64,000 nucleotides of DNA. Origin: Lunularia cruciata. Its lineage: Eukaryota; Streptophyta; Marchantiopsida; Lunulariales; Lunulariaceae. Position 1 is the first letter of the stretch. Each line of letters begins with the position of its first letter. This document shows positions 58,346 through 64,000 of the stretch, in pieces. Position numbers and translations under genes: made by a program. Location of the stretch: contig OX419756.1 in assembly GCA_948567375.1 (NCBI GenBank), positions 45,956,333-46,020,332 of the forward strand, given 5' to 3'. The notes under the pieces are model-generated. The model ran no database searches and was not told the DNA's origin. It worked only from the letters and a program-made list of their open reading frames with translations.

Positions 58346-59207
58346 AATATATACATTGCTACAAAACACAAATTGAGGCAAAATACAAGATCTACGTGAC
58401 CAAATTCTCCACCTGATCTTTTTTTGCTTGAACAAGCAAGGTTCAAAAGAACCGCCGAATTACTTCGAAGCGAACAGTTTTGCTTCAAACCCGCACGTAG
58501 GATTAGGATACCCACGCCTAACAAGCCCAAGGAATTCAGACCTTTAACTATTGGGAGCCACATACATCACTTTCAACATGATACACTATAGAAGCACAAC
58601 TCACACATAAGTCACACATAAGTCACACATAGACTCTAAAGTGCCACAATAATCAGATAGTTTACACCTCTCAAATACACTCAACTCAGATCAGTACTTG
58701 ATCTGTCACTCTATAAACTACCAACAACTAGGCACTGATTATAGTCAAGCCACACCCACTCTAGCTAAGAGAATTCAGGTGATGCTCGCCGGCCTTTGTC
58801 TACCATAGCCAGGAACTCAAAGGCTCAATATTAGAGAAGTGAGCTCTCTAGAGTTGCACTTTGAAAGTATACCCCTTGGACTCAAGTTAGGTCTGAAACC
58901 CTAATGGTCTTGCTGATGGCATACTTGATGGTGCAAATGGTGCAAAGTGACGGTGTGCTCCATCGTGAAGTCAGTCTCCCAAACACAAAATCTGACCGTC
59001 AGAAAGTAGTCTTTGAGAAACTGCTGAAATAACTTTAACTACTATCATTGGAAATCCAATGTCCGAGCAATCTAGATGCAACACTACAAATGGTGTGACA
59101 ACTATCATGCGTATATACATCACTACACAACATACATTGCTGTCAACATCATACACTATAGAAGCACAACTCACACATAAGTCATACATAGACTCTAAAG
59201 TGATACA
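58346..59207 (-). mobile_element. LTR region of element G (two LTR-like starts)
   Basis: Minus strand TGTATCACTTTAGAGTC starts at 59207, just after a polypurine-like AGGGGGCGAT, as expected for a 3' LTR. A second start, TGTGGCACTTTAGAGTC, lies at about 58655, and the following 75 bases match (CTATAGTGTAT, TGTGTGAGTTGTGCTTC). So the region is either one LTR with an internal duplication or two overlapping LTR fragments. The low end is set only by the point where element D homology starts. Confidence 0.5.
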
Positions 59208-59369
59208 ATCGCCCCCTAGCTAGCGGTTAGGTCCCTCTAACTCCAAATAGCCATCTATTCCAAGTATATGGTATACCCTATGATGGGCAAAGATTAGGAG
59301 GATAGGTGCTATAAAGTCCTATCGTTAGTTGCATGTCTGCAATCTGTACCATATAAAGAATGAACTAGC

Positions 59370-61930
59370 TATAGGTCAAGTATACCTAGGACATAACCAC
59401 TATCCTTGAGGAACCACCATGAGTGGAGGAGTCATACATGCCATATGCCATCCTCTCAAACAACTATCACACACTAACATAGTAGTAGCTCTATCAGAAG
59501 AGCCACATAACATACACCTCAAGCCTGCACATACAAGTGCCAAGCTTGGGTCCATAGTACAATCAATGTTTGGGAGGTGGCATGGCGTACAATTGCACAC
59601 ATGATCCTTCCAAACAACACCATCATGTCCTTCTAACACAAGGACTCAAGATGGCAAAACCTCATGCACTCTCAAGATAGTGCGGCCTGTCGAAACATCA
59701 AGTGTTGTTGGTGCTATTTGCTATAGATATACATGGTCTCATGGATGAAATTGACAAATTGAGGGTCTATAACCTCCTCCTTGAATGGTAGCATAGCGTT
59801 AAGTATCTCTATGCTGAGCAATTGCTAAGTACTCAAAGGCCATCGGCATCACTCTCTAAAAGATCTCTGCTCGCTGAGAGCATGCGCTTATCCATACATC
59901 TAAGTCATCCAAGTCCAAAACTACAATAGCATCTTGATGAATGGCTACAGGTAAATCTGGATCTCATCCATAGAGTAGGAAGTAAGGAGAGAAGAATGCT
60001 AAAGAGGCTTGCCGGCTGAATCGATAGCCCATGGCCAACCAAGGTAATTGGAGATCCCAATCTCTCAAGTGGCCTCTTTGCAAACCATACTTCTGCAATC
60101 CTCTCTTCACCATCTGAACCACTCTCTCTGCTAAGCCATCTGCCTCAGGGTGATCCCGAGATGCAATACAATGATCAAATCAAAGCCTTGTCACACAAGA
60201 CTTGAAACTCCTGCAAGAACTATATACCCTGATCAGTCAAAACCTCAGTTGGTGCACCAAAATGACTAAGAACTCAATCCAGGAACAAGTAAGTTGTCCC
60301 TTCACTAGACTTGTCAAGAAGTGCCACCAACTCAATCCACTTGGAGAAGTACTCCACCATCACCAAGATATACCTATGATGTCTCAAATTCAGTGGTAAA
60401 GGTCCAACAAAGTCCAAAGTCCAATGGTAACCCAATCCCATGATAGGTAATGGGTGTAACTGTGGTGTATGAGCATTGAATGATGCTCTAACTTGGTCAC
60501 AAACCACACATCTGGCAAGAAATTGTTGTACCTCGGTCTGCATACTACGCCACCAATAATGACTCTAGAGTAAGCTATATGTATACTTTACTCCAAAATG
60601 TCCTAGCTCCTCATGAGCATGACGGACCAATTGTGGTCTTTGAGATGGAAGTGGTACTATTTGCACTCCACCATCCTCCCATACACACAAAAGATGTTTG
60701 CCTTCCAATCTGAACCGTCTAGCTTGCTGAAGAACACAGTCTCTCTCCTTGGTCCCAATTGTGCTACCCACAACACTAGTGCAAAGATAGTCCATCACTA
60801 AGACATCATCATGAATGTCTTGCTGAATTATACCAATATCTTCATTCTTTGGATCTATGACCTCAATACCTCCTCCTGTATGCATTGAGAGAGATACCAC
60901 CAAAGCCTCATAAAATATACTTAAAAAGGCCAATGCATGCCAACCTGGCACCATCTCCTCATCTATCTTACCATGCCAACGTGCTCCAGTTTGATCCTAT
61001 TGGCTGGAACATGGGGTCTACTCAATCCATCTGCATCACAGTTCATCACTCCAGGTCTGTGAACAATTGTGAAATCATACTCCTATAAAATTAGGGCCCA
61101 TCTTGCAAGCTTCCCTAAAAGCTTGTCGTACTTCATCAACCACTTTGATGGCTGATGATCAGTGATGAGAGTGAATGGGTTACCAAATAGGTAACATCCA
61201 AAATGTGTTATTGCCCAAATGGCTGCCAAGCACTCTCCCTCATATGAAGTATACTTTGCCTCCACTAAATTTTTGGAGCGACTAGCATAGGCCACCACAA
61301 GCTCCTTCCCCTCATCATCATGTTGGGTGAGCATCGCTCCAAGCCCCAACATACTCCAATCAATATGAACTTGAAATGGTCGTCCTCTTATTGGTCTCCT
61401 CAAAATAGGAGTAGATGTCAACCTCTCCTTGAGCTCTACAAAAGCTCTCTATTGCTCATCTCCCCAACACCACTCTTGTGTAAGCTTGTTCAGCTTTGTC
61501 AAGGCCTTGGCAATGGCACTAAATCCTCTAACATAGCGGCAATAAAAGTTTGCCAACCCAAGAAATGCTCACACTCTACACACATCCATAGGCCAAGGAA
61601 TATGTGCAACAGCCTCCACCTTGGTCTGTTGAACACCAAGTCCTCCAAGGTAGATAGTGTGACCCAAATACTCAACCTGCTCATGGAAGAACCTACACTT
61701 CCCAAGATGTAATTTGAGTCCATGAGATCTCAACCTCTCAAACACCTCCAACAACTATCTCTCATGCTCCTCCACAGTAGTGCTATAGACCAAAATTTCA
61801 TCAATATAGCACCAAGAAAAATCCAATCTAGCTAGCATCCTAACCATGACCCTCTAGAACTCAGTAGGAGCGTTCTTTAACCCAAACAATAAGAACCTCC
61901 ACTGATATAACACATCCTTGTCGTTTATTG
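59370..61930 (-). pseudogene. Ty3/gypsy element G pol with C-terminal PHD finger
   Basis: From the high end: reverse transcriptase with QWRFLLFGLKNAPTEF and CYIDEILVYS (YIDD changed to YIDE) near 61.8-61.9 kb, then EYLGHTIYLGGLGV. RNase H at 61083-61421 (FQVHIDWSMLGLGAML, TLITDHQPSKWL). Integrase zinc domain at 60565-60954 (HAHEELGHFG) with CVVCDQV and core LDFVGPLPLNLRHH at 60274-60543. PEADGLAERVVQMVKRGLQK follows at about 60.1 kb. After it, 59400-59639 encodes a PHD finger: CMLCGSSD, MLVCDSCLRGWHMACMTPPL, an in-frame stop, then WLCPRY (last Cys is Tyr). The 5' part (gag, protease) is missing. Dead copy. Confidence 0.75.
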
Positions 61931-64000
61931 TTGTCGTACTTTCTTTTCTCTCTCTGGGAACACATAGGGTGCCTAGCTGTGGAGACTATAGATCAGATGC
62001 TAGAGGTAAACCCGTAATAACTTGACTGAACACGCATGTGACCCTATCGCCAGAACCCTCCTTTCTCGTAACTAATATTCTTACTATCAGGAAGGGTAGT
62101 ACCGGGCAACCTAACTTGTCATCACAACACGCACTCCTAGTCTGCTGGTCATCACTTACAGCATTACCAAAGAGAAAAACATAGCACTCTTAGAAGGAAT
62201 AATCTAAGCGCAATGCACGCACACCAATTCAAGCCAACTGGGCATACAAATAAGCATACAAGCACAAAGAGGATCCAATCACAAGAATACAATAACAACT
62301 CTCTGTACTTTTTGTCAGAAAAGAGCTTCAAAGCTTTCTTGCTCTATCATCAAGCTCATTTTCAACCTGTACTCCAAGACTCCTCCCATATGTACTTCAG
62401 ATCTCAACAAATTTCTACTCCATGTGGGGATTTTCTATGTCTTTTTGATGGGGATAACTCTGTGTAGCTCATATGAAAATAACTATTTTTTTATAACTTG
62501 GATTTGAGTGTTCTAGGATTCAATACAAAGCCTATGAGATCAAATTTCCAATGATATAAAAAACACTTCAATCAGATCACTACAACTTGCTTGACAAGCT
62601 CTCAAAGTTGGCTAGGTTTTTGCAACTTTCACCCTAATTTCAAATTCTTCTTTTTAGGATTTGCTCCTGGTTCTTAGCAAATTTTCCCCAGATTTCTGAT
62701 TCAGAAATAAACTTGATTCTCACAAACACTCAGGCAACCTGAAACTCTCAATCATGGTCACAAGATAGGAGAATTGATATCCAATCAAGATGAAAGATAA
62801 AATTGCTCTACCGAGCTTGACAGTATTTTCAGCAGAATGTTTTGCATTAGATCTCACTCTTCATAGATCTAGAACCACCCAAATTTTCTAGAATAGCTGG
62901 TTGTATTCTTTTCTAAACTCCTGCAAATTTTGGTAGCCTAATTCAACCCTAGTCCCTAGATATGGAATAATTCTTGAGCTAGGCTAACTTGTGAGCTCTA
63001 GAGACCTAGGTACACTTGATCCAAGACTCTAATTTCTCTATTTAAAGAATTCACATGAAACCTTTGCACAGAGGTGCAAAACCTATCCACCAACAACTTT
63101 GGAAATTTTCATAAGAAAATTTGAACCACAACTTAGGGAGTGACCAAAACTCCAAACCTGGTCATTAGCTCTTCTCAAACACCTTATACCTCAAGAGCTT
63201 CAACTTCAATCAACCAGATCTGATTTGAGATTGATCCAAAACTAAAATTTATTATGCTCAATACTATAAGCACTTTGTCTACTCTGCAATCCCTTTGATA
63301 GATAGTGAAAATGTTGCAAGGACCTCTCTCCATGGCCTACTTTGTGCTCCTGGGTATGAATTTTACCCCCCTGATTCAATTGATCATATCCTTCCCATAA
63401 TCAGCTTAAATTATGTGATTTTTGTCTTCAAATTGTATCCTATTGTCTTCTCTTTCCAACTGTGGTCTCCTCTACTCCAATGGCCCCCCAAACTCCCTTG
63501 ATGGTCAAAAAACTACCGACTTTTCTCTTGGGACCCCAATCTCTTACACATTTGTCATTTAGTCTTTTTACTTTTTGACAAATGGACCCCACAACTCCAC
63601 CTTGAAGCTTATGAGAAAAATTTAAGCATTCCCCAACTATAGAAGCACATATATGGTCAAGTCCCAAACATGCTCATAAGTAAGCACCGGAAGGACAATT
63701 AGATCTAGATTTCCCATCACCATGAATACTGCCCCGAAATTTATCACCATCCAATCCCATAAGTCGTCGCGGTGTAAAATCTGAAACCTAATGAGAAAAG
63801 GATTTGGGAGTGGCAGATTGGGATCATGGGACATCTCATGCTCAAATGCTTCCTCCAATGCTCCAACACTCGCGCTCTGCTAGAACTCTCACTCCCAACA
63901 TCCTTCTCCTCTCGAGACTCTCCAAACTAGAACACACCCATCTCTCCACTCGCCCTCATCTTTATTCATTAGATCCCTCAAAAATGATAAGATTGTAACC
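61931..64000 (-). other. Unassigned repeat-like DNA, possible LTR and leader of another element
   Basis: No domain recognised. The sequence changes character at about 61920-61930, where the reverse transcriptase of element G stops; TGTTGTCGTAC there could be an LTR end read from the minus strand. A minus-strand frame at 63637-63858 has a faint resemblance to the leader of elements B and C (LIVLPVLTYEHVWDLTIYVLL against LILPIVTYGERWTCCIYVLIN). I would not call a gene here. Confidence 0.3.

Overview
This is nuclear DNA of a land plant. The evidence is two spliced minus-strand genes with GT-AG introns, one of them matching a family I recall as conserved in plants, and retroelement types common in plant genomes, including LTR elements whose primer-binding sites match plant initiator-Met tRNA. 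I cannot name the species. Ribonuclease-inhibitor-type LRRs, a LINE-like family ending in a restriction-like nuclease domain, and a PHD-bearing gypsy element make a non-flowering plant (fern, lycophyte, bryophyte or gymnosperm) my best guess, but this is inference. No rRNA, tRNA or CRISPR was recognised.

Layout: 1-1640 is a decayed Ty1/copia pol. At 2297-2515 (-) lies a small intact ORF for a secreted peptide with eight cysteines, and at 4007-4567 (-) a possible two-exon cysteine-rich gene. From 4.6 to 16.1 kb I see no gene, only AT-rich DNA and several two-copy tandem duplications. At 16118-17299 (-) is an RI-type LRR protein with a 5'UTR intron. A LINE-like remnant (+) lies at 21.2-24.0 kb. 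At 25402-27258 (-) is the best gene in the window, a four-exon gene for a single-pass membrane/coiled-coil protein of 246 aa with two tiny internal exons (50 and 53 nt). A second, diverged LINE-like copy (-) follows at 28.1-30.5 kb.

From 34 kb to the right edge nearly everything is Ty3/gypsy DNA. A minus pol remnant (E, 34.3-37.3 kb) abuts a plus-strand LTR (37307). A plus-strand element (A) runs 40.3-42.8 kb and resumes at 53.9-54.6 kb. It is split by an 11.1-kb chromovirus (B, 42762-53884), itself split by a 5.6-kb member of the same family (C, 47212-52843). Both insertions have 5-bp target duplications, and removing them rejoins the interrupted reading frames. A minus-strand relative of A (D) follows at 54.9-58.3 kb, then a minus-strand gypsy element (G) with a PHD finger after its integrase, at about 58.3-61.9 kb.

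The strongest unusual signals are: six in-frame stop codons shared at equivalent sites by B and C, suggesting spread of an already defective lineage; the PHD finger in element G; the nuclease-type C-terminus in both LINE-like copies; and the two cysteine-rich reading frames at the left end. No operon-like cooperation exists; the genes are independent units separated by transposon debris.
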